NCBI RefSeq assembly: GCF_023101145.1
Contig: NZ_CP073714.1
Span: 3,038,001 to 3,102,000, forward strand
Direction of reading: 5' to 3'
Source of the DNA: Paenibacillus pabuli
GTDB taxonomy: Bacteria; Bacillota; Bacilli; Paenibacillales; Paenibacillaceae
Length of the DNA: 64,000 nucleotides
Notes under the pieces: model-generated
Database searches by the model: none
What the model was told of the DNA's origin: nothing
Seen by the model: only the letters and a program-made list of their open reading frames with translations
Position numbers and translations under genes: made by a program
Shown: positions 25,724 through 34,525 of the stretch, piece after piece
Position numbering within the stretch: the first letter of the stretch is position 1
Layout: each line of letters begins with the position of its first letter

Positions 25724-27073
25724 TTATCTGTTCGCCGCAAGAACACGGGCAGAAGGCTTCGGTTCTTTGAACATCATATAGTACATCAGTGAGGAAATCA
25801 CGTATAAACTGCCTGTAATGCTGAACGTGATCGCGTAACCCCAATACGTGCCATAAGTGGTTACAAGGTAGGATTGCACGGGTCCCATGGTTGCCCATCC
25901 AATCATAAACGCGGTTTGCATTAGTGAATTGGCGATTCCACGGCGTTTGTCCGATACTCTGTCCACCAGAATGGCGGATTGGATCGGGTTGGCTGCATTC
26001 ATCAGCGCTTGTCTGAATAGGAAACTGACCGAGGCGATGAGCAGCATATTCGTGAAGCCAGTTAACAGAAGGAAGGGCAGGGACATCACCTGAAAGATAA
26101 CAACAGCCCGAACGCTTCCCACTTTGGCCGCGAGTGTAGGCCCGATCAGCATCGATACAATGGTCATAATCTGACCTAATGAAATGAGCAGACTCATAGC
26201 ACTTAAGGATACCGAAAAACGGTTGGTAAAATACAGATTCAGATAAGGCACAACCAGCCCGGAACCAAACCCGATTAATAATTGGGTGATTACAAATTGG
26301 CCGATCAAACGGGAATCTTTCTTTTGGCTAAGGGTATCAGGGGTATCAATAGTATCATTCTTCCTGCCTTGTTCAGGTGGTGAAACGATAGATGCTTCAC
26401 CACCTGTTGCAGATGCAGCAGGTTCAGTGACGGGTTGTGACGAAACAGCCGTCTGCAGTTTCTTCTTGTCCTCCGACACAAACAGCATCGGGATAAACGC
26501 AACCAGTGTAGCTGCCCCGCCCACAAACAATACCGTCTGCAAACCAGTAACTTTGGCAAGGCCTGCCGTATGAAGCAGGTCTGCAAACACGCCACCACCC
26601 AAGCTGCCAAGTACCTGAGAGGCGAGCACGAGGGAGGAGTAATAGCTGAACATCTTCAGCCGTTGACTCTTCTTCACATTCTCAGCAAGGAAAGGAATAG
26701 CCAGTACCTGAAATACGCCAGCGAAAAGTCCCGAAAATACAGCAAACCAGATCAGTCCGCTGGCAGAATAATCAAAGGAACGGCCAATCAGAAAGATTCC
26801 ACTGAACAAGGCGCCAGTAATCAGCAGCCGCTTACGGCTGAATAAATCGCCACATAGTCCGATAGGAACAAACATAATCGCTGTCGCAAGTGATTGAATA
26901 CTTACAATCTGGCCGTTCATTGTATCATTGTAGCCGAGACCCTGAATGTACAGATTGTACAAGACAGAGAACATGCCATTTCCGATCTGATACAAGATGC
27001 TTGCCAGAAAAAACAATTGAATATTGCGGGACCAGCCCCGAATTTCAGCATGAATCTGTTGTAGAAGTCTCAA
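25724..27073 (-). CDS. Major facilitator superfamily transporter
   Basis: A 449-residue protein with about twelve hydrophobic segments. Between the halves (about residues 205-260) lies a long polar loop rich in Ser/Thr/Lys. The motif between segments 2 and 3, GLCGDLFSRKRLLITG, matches the MFS G-x-x-x-D-R-x-x-R-R loop loosely. The minus-strand start is TTG, with GGGGGAA six bases upstream. It lies 77 bases after the O-methyltransferase on the same strand, so the pair could be co-transcribed and could handle the same small molecule. The substrate is unknown; a drug or sugar exporter is possible. Confidence 0.85.
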   Translation of the reverse strand: MRLLQQIHAEIRGWSRNIQLFFLASILYQIGNGMFSVLYNLYIQGLGYNDTMNGQIVSIQSLATAIMFVPIGLCGDLFSRKRLLITGALFSGIFLIGRSFDYSASGLIWFAVFSGLFAGVFQVLAIPFLAENVKKSQRLKMFSYYSSLVLASQVLGSLGGGVFADLLHTAGLAKVTGLQTVLFVGGAATLVAFIPMLFVSEDKKKLQTAVSSQPVTEPAASATGGEASIVSPPEQGRKNDTIDTPDTLSQKKDSRLIGQFVITQLLIGFGSGLVVPYLNLYFTNRFSVSLSAMSLLISLGQIMTIVSMLIGPTLAAKVGSVRAVVIFQVMSLPFLLLTGFTNMLLIASVSFLFRQALMNAANPIQSAILVDRVSDKRRGIANSLMQTAFMIGWATMGPVQSYLVTTYGTYWGYAITFSITGSLYVISSLMYYMMFKEPKPSARVLAANR

Positions 27074-27150
27074 GTGGTTTCCCCCAGTCTGCCTGTGCAG
27101 TAATTTTAGTTTAACAGGAATGGGGGATTTGCGGAAGAATTGACCACTGT

Positions 27151-27861
27151 TTATTTTGACATAGAAGATTCCAATACTCGGGCAATCACGAATCCATCGT
27201 AGCCTTTACTGCCTACAGTTTGCAGTGCTGTAGCTTCAAGACGCGGATTATCTGCAATTAATTTCAGGAAAGACTGAACACCCTGAACCCTGTTGTCCGT
27301 ACTGTCTGCATTGATAACTTCGCCGTCCCTGACGATGTTGTCACCAATAATCAAACTTCCAGGGCGAGCCAGACGCAGCGCCCAACGCAAATAGTCGGGA
27401 TTACTCGGTTTGTCAGCATCGATGAAGATGAAATCAAAGGGCTCTCTGTACTCTTCCTGAACGTCGGGAAGGGTAGTCAGGGCCGGGCCTACTCGAAGGT
27501 CAACCTTGTGCATCAATCCTGCACGTGTAAGGTTGGTACGTGCCATCTCTGCATGGTGTGGCTCAGCCTCCAGGGTGACGATTCGCCCGTGTTCGGGAAG
27601 GGCCCTTGCCATCCAGATCGTACTGTATCCGCCAAGGGTCCCAATCTCCAGCACTCGTGCTGCACCCTGTATTTGGAGCAGAAGCTGAAGCAGCTTCCCC
27701 TGATTGGGTGTAACGTCATGAGCTGGCAAGCCGGCCTCGGCATTGGAGTGCAAGGCCTGCTCTAGCAGTGAATCCGAGGGGATTAACAAAGCGCTCAGAT
27801 AATGGTCAACTTGGCTCCAGGTTTGCTGGTGAGCAGAAACATTCAGATTGTTCAATGTCAT
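27151..27861 (-). CDS. Class I SAM-dependent O-methyltransferase
   Basis: A 236-residue member of the catechol/caffeoyl-CoA O-methyltransferase-like group (Methyltransf_3). The SAM-binding motif is VLEIGTLGGYSTIWMARAL, followed by VTLEAEPHHAEMARTN (acidic residue for the ribose) and the metal-linked FDFIFIDADKPSN and IIGDNIVRDG. GGAAAGGA lies just before the ATG. It is divergent from the LysR regulator, with 134 A/T-rich bases between them, the usual arrangement for a LysR target. The acceptor is unknown. Confidence 0.88.
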   Translation of the reverse strand: MTLNNLNVSAHQQTWSQVDHYLSALLIPSDSLLEQALHSNAEAGLPAHDVTPNQGKLLQLLLQIQGAARVLEIGTLGGYSTIWMARALPEHGRIVTLEAEPHHAEMARTNLTRAGLMHKVDLRVGPALTTLPDVQEEYREPFDFIFIDADKPSNPDYLRWALRLARPGSLIIGDNIVRDGEVINADSTDNRVQGVQSFLKLIADNPRLEATALQTVGSKGYDGFVIARVLESSMSK

Positions 27862-27995
27862 CAGTTCCTTTCCGATTGCATGTATTGGATTTCATACTTC
27901 AACTATAAAGTGAATAAATATATAAATAAAATATATATTATGTATGTTAATATAACTTTAGATTATGTAAAATCGAATGAATGGAGGAGTAACGC

Positions 27996-28892
27996 TTGAA
28001 TTTACACGGATTACGATTGTTTCATGCCATCGTGAGATATGGGGGAGTCACGCGTGCGGCGGAAGAACTCAAAATTAGCCAACCAGCGGTATCTTCTCAG
28101 GTGAAGAAATTTGAGCGGGAATTGGGCATTCCTTTATTTGTTACGGAGGGAAGGAGATTGGTTCTTACCGATGCAGGAATACAATTAACTGGCTATGCGG
28201 AACGTCTGTTCATGCTGGAACAGGATGTCGAGAACTTTGTACAGGATTTTCGGGCGGGGAAGAAAGGCATGATTCGTCTTACTGCAACGTATTTGCCTTC
28301 GAATTTTCTGCTGCCGGGCTGGATTGCCCGTTTCAAGCAAATGCACGAGGATGTGGAGCTGGTTGTAAGCACAACCAATACCCGAATGGCTTTTGACCAA
28401 CTGCTGCGTTATGAGGCCGACATTGCGATTTATGGTGGAAGTGGCATTACACATTCAGGTGTTCATTGGGACGAATTGTTTGAAGATGAGATGTGGTTTG
28501 TGGTACATCCGGATCACCCCTATGCGGGGAAGGAAATTGAACTTCGGGAGATGGTGGCGGAGCCCTTCATCATGCGCGAAGAAGGCAGCGCTACACGGGA
28601 GCGTCTGGTCTCTCTTTGCACAACGAATAACCTGACCGCTCCCCGTATTGCGCTTCAGTTCAATGGGCTGAACGAAACGATCAGTGCGGTGAAGGCAGGT
28701 TATGGAGCCAACTTTATTTCTTCTCTGGTTGTTAAGGATGATGTGCAGCAAGGCAGACTGGCACGTGTGTTCGTTCGAGGTGTACAGCTCAAAAACACGG
28801 TAGCTGTATGTACACGAGCAGGCGAAGTATTATCTCCTGCTGCTCAGCATCTGGTTGAACTCATCAGACAGGAAGCATCATCGATGAAATGA
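27996..28892 (+). CDS. LysR-family transcriptional regulator
   Basis: A 298-residue regulator with an N-terminal winged helix-turn-helix (LRLFHAIVRYGGVTRAAEEL, SQPAVSSQVKKFERELG) and a C-terminal LysR substrate-binding domain (from about residue 88). It resembles the CysB/YwfK-like branch. The start is TTG 27996, with GGAGGAG eight bases upstream. It is transcribed divergently from the O-methyltransferase/MFS pair, which it probably controls. The A/T-rich 27862-27995 interval would carry the T-N11-A operator, but no single site stands out. Confidence 0.9.
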   Translation: MNLHGLRLFHAIVRYGGVTRAAEELKISQPAVSSQVKKFERELGIPLFVTEGRRLVLTDAGIQLTGYAERLFMLEQDVENFVQDFRAGKKGMIRLTATYLPSNFLLPGWIARFKQMHEDVELVVSTTNTRMAFDQLLRYEADIAIYGGSGITHSGVHWDELFEDEMWFVVHPDHPYAGKEIELREMVAEPFIMREEGSATRERLVSLCTTNNLTAPRIALQFNGLNETISAVKAGYGANFISSLVVKDDVQQGRLARVFVRGVQLKNTVAVCTRAGEVLSPAAQHLVELIRQEASSMK

Positions 28893-28928
28893 ATCGTTCA
28901 ATAATTGCATGAGAGCGAACGTTGAATG

Positions 28929-29645
28929 TTATCCGTCGCTGTTTTTGGTAGTACCTCTGGAGTAGAATCGGGCGTACAGGGTGACTCCACCAACGATCAG
29001 GACAGGCATCCAGACTGCTATCATGGGTACGTGGTGGAACAACATCGCAGCTAGAATAACGCCGCCCAAATAGATCACAACGGCACCTGCACGAAGGTAG
29101 GAATCTACTGATAGTGCTTTGACCAGCGAGCGGATATTGGCGTGCCGCAGTCGCTGAAGGATGCTTACCGCATCCTCAACCACGGCGGCCAGACTATTGG
29201 TGAGCACGGTCGTCGAGATGCCGGCAATTCCAATGCGTCGTGCAGCAGTCGTTTGCATCCCCATGGCTGTGGCCAGCATGGCAATCAGCAGATAGGATAG
29301 TTGTTCGGAATATGGACTGATCATGGCGATGGCAAAGAGCAGAAGCAATATACTTTCTACAGTGAACACGGCTGTGACCCGGGAAGACCAGCCATTTTTC
29401 GTCTGCATATGTCCAATCATGTGTGCCGCAATTGCATTTCCGGCAACGAAACCAATAAGGGCAAGGAGTGCGCGCAGCACGACAAATTCCTGAGCATGGG
29501 CAACCGCGATTCCCAGCAGCACAATATTGCCCGTCATATTGGCTGTAAGCACATGTCCCAGCCCCAGGTATCCGATCACATCGACCATTCCGGCAGACAT
29601 GCACAGCAGCAGCATCGCGTACCTTTGGAGGGTATTTTGATTCAT
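28929..29645 (-). CDS. DUF1275 (YoaK-type) membrane protein
   Basis: A 238-residue membrane protein with six or seven hydrophobic segments. The family hallmark is near the N-terminus: GMVDVIGYLGLGHVLTANMTGNIVLLG. A second-half motif, GMQTTAARRIGIAGISTTVLTNSL, is also typical. Function is unknown across the family. GGAAAGGACGG precedes the ATG. It lies 133 bases downstream of the hydrolase on the same strand. Confidence 0.87.
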   Translation of the reverse strand: MNQNTLQRYAMLLLCMSAGMVDVIGYLGLGHVLTANMTGNIVLLGIAVAHAQEFVVLRALLALIGFVAGNAIAAHMIGHMQTKNGWSSRVTAVFTVESILLLLFAIAMISPYSEQLSYLLIAMLATAMGMQTTAARRIGIAGISTTVLTNSLAAVVEDAVSILQRLRHANIRSLVKALSVDSYLRAGAVVIYLGGVILAAMLFHHVPMIAVWMPVLIVGGVTLYARFYSRGTTKNSDG

Positions 29646-29778
29646 GGTTCATCCGTCCTTTCCAAAAACGTAACCCCTCCAGTATACATCCACAACGCAA
29701 GGTCCTTCAAAATGAAGTTTATGATGCAAGGCAAATTTCCCTCAGCAGCAAAACGTTTAAATCGTCCCTACCTAGAAC

Positions 29779-30648
29779 CTATGGTGCTGCAAGCCAGTCG
29801 AACATATTGTTCACTGCCGCCTCGTGCATCCTCTCCTGAAAACGATGACCCTGTCCTCCGTAAGCATGAAACGTAACGTCGGTACCTCTACGTTTCAGCC
29901 AATGATACATCCGCGTTCCATGAGTGTAGTTCACCTGAGTATCTGATGTACCGTGCATAATCAGCACAGGACAGTGAAGTTTGTGTGCCTTCGACAACGG
30001 AGAGCGGGCTAGATAAGCTTCCGGAACGGATCTCGGCGAACCGCCAAGCACTCTTTTTAAAGTACGTCTCAAGTCAGTTCGTTCATGATAGGTGCGTTCC
30101 ACATCGGCGACACCGCTCCAGAGCACCAATTTATGTACCTGCCCGGGTCCTTCATTATAGGTCGTTGCTGTATGTACGGCATTAATGGCTCCACGCGAAA
30201 ATCCCATCAATGAAATTCGTTCGGTATCAGCAAAAGGCCACCCTTGCACAAGCCGGTAAGCGGCATGTACATCCTCGGCATCTCGTCCACCATATTCGTC
30301 ATGTCCTTCGCCCCCCTCGTTACCACGATAAGACGGAGCGAACACGATATAACCTTTATGGACGAATTGTTCCAGCCAAGCCGTATTCACCCCACCATAG
30401 TTGCCCAGCCCGCCACGGCAATAGATCAGAACCGGCCACCGGGCACCATGATGTTCCTTGGTTTGTTGTTTTACAGGAGGATAGCGGCTTGCGAGCTGTT
30501 GCATTTGCATGGGTTCTTCTGTTGTGGCGAAGCCTTGTAAGGCTGAACTGGTATGAGCGTCTTCAAAGCCGGAGGATGTGGCCAAGGAGCACCCGTCCGG
30601 CAGGCATAAATAGCCTTTTACCCGAAGCGCATCGGACGAATATGTCAC
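29779..30648 (-). CDS. Alpha/beta hydrolase of the prolyl-oligopeptidase/dienelactone type
   Basis: A 289-residue cytoplasmic hydrolase. The catalytic triad is readable: Ser151 in LMGFSRGA, Asp236 in MHGTSDTQVN and His268 in GGQGHRF. LIYCRGGLGNYGG supplies the oxyanion region and APSYRGNEGGEGHDEYGG is typical of the S9 peptidase-like family. The predicted start is GTG with no good Shine-Dalgarno, so the first 10-40 residues are uncertain. Peptidase or esterase activity cannot be decided from sequence. Confidence 0.82.
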   Translation of the reverse strand: MTYSSDALRVKGYLCLPDGCSLATSSGFEDAHTSSALQGFATTEEPMQMQQLASRYPPVKQQTKEHHGARWPVLIYCRGGLGNYGGVNTAWLEQFVHKGYIVFAPSYRGNEGGEGHDEYGGRDAEDVHAAYRLVQGWPFADTERISLMGFSRGAINAVHTATTYNEGPGQVHKLVLWSGVADVERTYHERTDLRRTLKRVLGGSPRSVPEAYLARSPLSKAHKLHCPVLIMHGTSDTQVNYTHGTRMYHWLKRRGTDVTFHAYGGQGHRFQERMHEAAVNNMFDWLAAP

Positions 30649-30889
30649 ATGATAGAGCAGGAGGATCGACCTCTTTCATCGGAAATGGCTAGCTAATGGA
30701 CAATGACTCTTTTATAGGATACGCCTAAACGTGATTGCCATACCTTTCGGAAAGTAACAGCAGTTCGGTGCGAGAAATTCGTTTATTGGCTCCATATGAT
30801 TTATAATGGTTCAGGAGACATGCGGATTGACCTCTGTCCTCTTTATTTATAAAACTAACTTTAGTGTGCATGAAGAAAGGAAGAAAACC

Positions 30890-31639
30890 ATGATGAACGC
30901 TCCACATCCGATTGATCAATTCAAGAAATTTAAATATGAAATTACGAGATTTATGATGATCTATAAATTTGCTTTGGATCAAATGGAGACTAAAATTGAG
31001 GTGCTGAAGGAAGAATTTCAGTCCCTGCATGATTACAGCCCGATCGAACATACGAAATCCCGATTAAAGTCACCTGAGAGCATTATGAACAAGATGTTCC
31101 GTAAAAATCATGAATTAACCTTTGAGAGTATCAAGAAAAATATTAAGGATATCGCCGGTGTGCGTATTACCTGCTCCTTTATCTCCGATATCTACCGGAT
31201 TAAGGATATGCTGTGCAATCAAAGTGACCTGCGTGTGCTTGAAGTGAAAGATTATATCCAGAATCCGAAGCCAAACGGTTACCAGAGCCTTCATCTTTTG
31301 GTTGAAGTGCCTGTTTATATGTCCAATGGAGAAGAGCGGGCGTGTGTGGAAATCCAGATTCGTACTATTGCGATGGATTTCTGGGCGAGTCTGGAGCATA
31401 AAATCTTTTATAAATACAATAAGGATGTTCCCGAACGTTTAACAAAAGAACTGAAAAGTGCAGCAGACTCTGCGAACGCACTGGATCAGCAAATGGAGAG
31501 ATTGCACAGGGAGATTCAGGAGATCAAGGACGCCGAGAATGAGCGGGATGAAGAAGAGCTGCGTCGTATTATCATTAACAATCAACAGTTCACGTTACCT
31601 TCCAATCTTCTGAAGCTGCTGGGAGACGGGGGACACTAG
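30890..31639 (+). CDS. Small alarmone synthetase, RelQ/YjbM-like GTP pyrophosphokinase
   Basis: Makes (p)ppGpp (and perhaps pGpp) from ATP and GDP/GTP in the stringent response. The 249-residue protein has only a RelA/SpoT synthetase domain, without a hydrolase domain: KDIAGVRITCSFISDIYRI, PNGYQSLHLLVEVPVY and EIQIRTIAMDFWASLEHKIFYKY are its core motifs. B. subtilis YjbM and YwaC are about 210 residues. Here a charged helical tail (IQEIKDAENERDEEELRR) and the end NNQQFTLPSNLLKLL extend the protein. ATG 30890 follows AAAGGAAG; the open frame back to 30806 has no such signal. Confidence 0.9.
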   Translation: MMNAPHPIDQFKKFKYEITRFMMIYKFALDQMETKIEVLKEEFQSLHDYSPIEHTKSRLKSPESIMNKMFRKNHELTFESIKKNIKDIAGVRITCSFISDIYRIKDMLCNQSDLRVLEVKDYIQNPKPNGYQSLHLLVEVPVYMSNGEERACVEIQIRTIAMDFWASLEHKIFYKYNKDVPERLTKELKSAADSANALDQQMERLHREIQEIKDAENERDEEELRRIIINNQQFTLPSNLLKLLGDGGH

Positions 31640-31678
31640 GAAACGAGAACTACCGCAGGGAAAGGAATATGTTTTGAT

Positions 31679-32920
31679 ATGAAAAGTACACCAGTCTCAT
31701 TAAGCAGCAATGCTACATCCCGTGTACGAATGGCATTGATTCTGGGGACACTGTCGGCCTTTGGCCCGCTGTCCCTGGATATGTATTTGCCAGCACTGCC
31801 CACACTGGCCGATGAATTCCAATCATCTACTTCTTATGCCCAGCTCAGTCTTACGGCATGTATGGTCGGACTCGCGGCAGGGCAGCTGCTGGCAGGACCC
31901 TTAAGTGATGTGCGTGGTCGTCGTACACCGCTTATTGCGGGCCTTATACTTTATACGATTGCTTCCATACTCTGCCTGGTCAGCCCAACGATGGGCTCCT
32001 TTGTTGTGCTGCGTTTCATTCAGGGTGCAGCGGGAGCTGCGGGAATTGTCATCTCACGTGCAGTGGTAAGGGATGTATACTCCGGGCCGGAGCTAACACG
32101 TTTCTTCTCCCTCTTAATGCTGATTAATGGGGTCGCTCCGATTGCTGCACCAATTATCGGCGGGCAATTGCTCGCTTATACTTCATGGCGTGGTGTCTTT
32201 ATCTTATTGAGTCTTATTGGGGTGCTTACGTTACTGGCCGTTATTTTTGGACTAGGAGAGACACTGCCGTCCGAACGAAGATCCAGCGGAGGGTTGAAGC
32301 AGACTTTGGTTACATTCCGACAAATCGCAGCGGACCGTCTGTTCATGGGATATGCATTGACTCAAGGATTTGTGGCAGCAGGAATGTTCGCGTATATATC
32401 GGGTTCACCATTTGTACTGCAAAAGATTTACGGCGTCTCTCCACAAATGTTCAGTATTTGCTTCGCCGTTAATGGGCTCGGAATCATTCTGGCAAGCCAG
32501 ATTGCCGGTAGATTGGCCGGTAAAATATCTGAAACCCGTCTGTTAATCGCAGGGCTGCTAACTGCTGCTCTGGGAGGAACATCGCTGCTGATCGCCATTC
32601 TGGCGGGAGGCAATCTGATTACGGTTCTGATTCCGTTATTTCTTGTGGTATCCAGTGTGGGTCTGGTTAATACGGCTTCCTTCGCACTGGCGATGGCCAA
32701 TCAGGAGAAATCGGCAGGCAGTGCCTCAGCACTTATTGGGGTAATGACGTTCCTGTTCGGTGGTATTGTCGCTCCGCTTGTAGGTCTTGGAGGAGAGGGC
32801 ACAGCGGTACCAATGGGCATTGTAATTGCTTCTGCGGACCTTGGTGCATTACTGATTTATTTTGTAATGGTAGGCAAAGGCAAGCGGGGAAAACATCAGG
32901 GTAAACAGCAGCTGGCGTGA
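31679..32920 (+). CDS. Bcr/CflA-family multidrug efflux MFS transporter
   Basis: A 413-residue proton-driven exporter with twelve hydrophobic segments. FGPLSLDMYLPALP in segment 1 and AGPLSDVRGRRTPLIAG in loop 2-3 are the hallmarks of the Bcr/CflA drug-resistance group, with GAAGAAGIVISRAVVRDVY further along. It starts 39 bases after the alarmone synthetase, with GGAAAGGAA upstream, so it may be co-transcribed. The substrate spectrum cannot be read from sequence. Confidence 0.88.
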   Translation: MKSTPVSLSSNATSRVRMALILGTLSAFGPLSLDMYLPALPTLADEFQSSTSYAQLSLTACMVGLAAGQLLAGPLSDVRGRRTPLIAGLILYTIASILCLVSPTMGSFVVLRFIQGAAGAAGIVISRAVVRDVYSGPELTRFFSLLMLINGVAPIAAPIIGGQLLAYTSWRGVFILLSLIGVLTLLAVIFGLGETLPSERRSSGGLKQTLVTFRQIAADRLFMGYALTQGFVAAGMFAYISGSPFVLQKIYGVSPQMFSICFAVNGLGIILASQIAGRLAGKISETRLLIAGLLTAALGGTSLLIAILAGGNLITVLIPLFLVVSSVGLVNTASFALAMANQEKSAGSASALIGVMTFLFGGIVAPLVGLGGEGTAVPMGIVIASADLGALLIYFVMVGKGKRGKHQGKQQLA

Positions 32921-32990
32921 ATCTGGATTTGCGCTGTTGTCTGGCTAGGATAATGAATCGCTGTCAATAATCATAAACGAGAATGACCCT

Positions 32991-33039
32991 AAAAAAAGCG
33001 CTCCAAGTGGAAGGTTTCTGTCCTTCATCTGGAGCGCTT
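32991..33039 (-). terminator. Strong hairpin, T-run on the minus strand
   Basis: AAGCGCTCCA (32996-33005) pairs with TGGAGCGCTT (33030-33039), with an inner GAAGG/CCTTC helix. A run of seven A precedes the stem on the plus strand, giving a classical T-run when read on the minus strand. The plus-strand tail is poor. No minus-strand gene is recognised to its right. It could still end Bcr/CflA transcription. Confidence 0.65.
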
Positions 33040-33214
33040 GTTCATATTCGAACAATGCTTTAGCAGAAAGCAAACAAAATCTGTGTATTGACCAGGATGC
33101 CTGGAGTCAGGAACGGGTAGAAGTATCCCACGACAAAACCGAACAAATTATGGCGGCATTCGCCCAGAGGTGAATGGATCTGGAGCTATCGATCATTGTA
33201 AAAGTAAAACCGGA

Positions 33215-33247
33215 TTGACAACTCAGTTGATAACAATTATCATTGTC
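33215..33247 (+). promoter_or_regulatory. Sigma-A-like promoter overlapped by a Fur box
   Basis: TTGACA (33215-33220) and TATCAT (33238-33243) with a 17-bp spacer form a promoter. GATAACAATTATCATTGTC (33229-33247) matches 15 of 19 positions of the Fur consensus and covers the -10 box, so iron-dependent repression of the siderophore-binding gene is expected. Confidence 0.78.
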
Positions 33248-33341
33248 AATGGAAATGGACAAGTACATACAGGAATCATATACCGGAGAGTATAGGGCTC
33301 TTTTTAAATTTGCCATACCAGCTCATATTGAGGTGTTCACC

Positions 33342-34361
33342 ATGAAAGGGGATAATCACGTGTTGAAGAGTAATAAAAAAGGGATCATGCTGCTAATCAC
33401 GATTATGGTCATGTCATTGTGGCTGGCTGCATGCGGAACGAAGTCCGCAGATAATGGAACTGCAGGAGGAGAGACAAATACAACAACGGAGACTGAGACT
33501 CAGACAGAAGCTCCAACAGAACGAACAGTAAAAGATGCTCAGGGTCATGATGTAACGATTCCAGCCAATCCGCAGCGCGTTATCGCTTCCTATCTGGAAG
33601 ATCATCTGGTAACACTTGGCGTTAAGCCAGCTGCACAGTGGTCAGTCCGTGATGGCAGCAGTGTGCAGGCTTATCTTCAAGAAAATCTGAACGGAATTCC
33701 TACAATTGCAAGCGAACTTCCTTTTGAAGCTGTTGCCAGCTTCTCGCCGGACCTGATCATTATGGGTTCCGAAAGTACAGTAGAAGGGGAGAAGTACGAA
33801 CAATACAATAAAATTGCCCCGACTTATGTACTTGGTGATGATGTGAACAAGGATTGGCGTCAGGCTCTTTTGAAAATAGGCGAGCTGTTGAACAAATCAG
33901 ATGAAGCTCAAAAAGCTCTTGACGATTACGATGCAAAAGCAAAAGTAATTAAGGAAAAGGTGGCTGCCGCAACAGGTGGTACGAAAACTGCAGCGGCACT
34001 CTGGCTCTTTAATAACAAGTTTTATGTGGTTAGTAACAATGTCTCCAGTGGTGAAGTCATGTACAATGAACTCGGACTGCTACAGCCGGAAGTTGTGAAG
34101 GAAATATCGGCAAAAGCAACAGGGAACTGGTCCGAGGTTTCTTTGGAAAGAATCGCAGATATGAATGCTGACTATCTCTTCCTGGTTAACAGTGATAAGG
34201 GAGCAGGGGCAGAAGCATTGAAAGATGCAGTTTGGCAAAGTATTCCTGCTGTGAAAAACGGAGAAGTATACGAGTTTGAGAGCACAAGCAGCTGGTTGTA
34301 TAGCGGAGTGCAAGCAAACACCCAAATTCTGGAGGATATCCAGAAAAGCATTGTAAAATAA
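33342..34361 (+). CDS. Iron-siderophore ABC transporter substrate-binding lipoprotein
   Basis: A lipid-anchored binding protein of the FeuA/FepB-like group. The signal peptide ends in lipobox SLWLAACG, followed by a Thr/Glu-rich tether. The domain opens with VTIPANPQRVIASYLED and has the two-lobed helical-backbone pattern of the family (FSPDLIIMGSE, GEVMYNELGL, NADYLFLVNSD). The start may be ATG 33342 (behind TTGAGGTG) or GTG 33360/TTG 33363 (behind AAAGGGG); the latter gives a more compact signal peptide. No permease or ATPase is adjacent, so it must use components encoded elsewhere. It is controlled by the Fur box at 33229-33247. Confidence 0.9.
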   Translation: MKGDNHVLKSNKKGIMLLITIMVMSLWLAACGTKSADNGTAGGETNTTTETETQTEAPTERTVKDAQGHDVTIPANPQRVIASYLEDHLVTLGVKPAAQWSVRDGSSVQAYLQENLNGIPTIASELPFEAVASFSPDLIIMGSESTVEGEKYEQYNKIAPTYVLGDDVNKDWRQALLKIGELLNKSDEAQKALDDYDAKAKVIKEKVAAATGGTKTAAALWLFNNKFYVVSNNVSSGEVMYNELGLLQPEVVKEISAKATGNWSEVSLERIADMNADYLFLVNSDKGAGAEALKDAVWQSIPAVKNGEVYEFESTSSWLYSGVQANTQILEDIQKSIVK

Positions 34362-34398
34362 ATGAATTGAATCTGATGTGTGATGCACATCATCGTAC

Positions 34399-34437
34399 AA
34401 CTCTCTGGTGTCCATGGGCATCAGGGAGTTTTTTTGT
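34399..34437 (+). terminator. Intrinsic terminator after the siderophore-binding gene
   Basis: AACTCTCTGGTG pairs with CATCAGGGAGTT (two G-U pairs), eight-base loop, then TTTTTTT. Confidence 0.88.
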
Positions 34438-34525
34438 TTTTTTAGTATAACCCGATATATACTTACGAAGTAACAGTGTCCGTATGGGAACTATTCGTTC
34501 CCGATTAAGAAAGGGGGATACGTCT

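Noticed and set aside
27802..27999. A plus-strand frame in the divergent interval before the LysR gene
   Set aside because: It covers the A/T-rich promoter region, has a Tyr/Ile/Asn-rich composition, and lacks a ribosome binding site.
30210..30692. A 160-codon plus-strand frame opposite the alpha/beta hydrolase
   Set aside because: It is antisense to a gene with an intact catalytic triad, and its composition (His, Arg, Pro) is typical of an antisense shadow.
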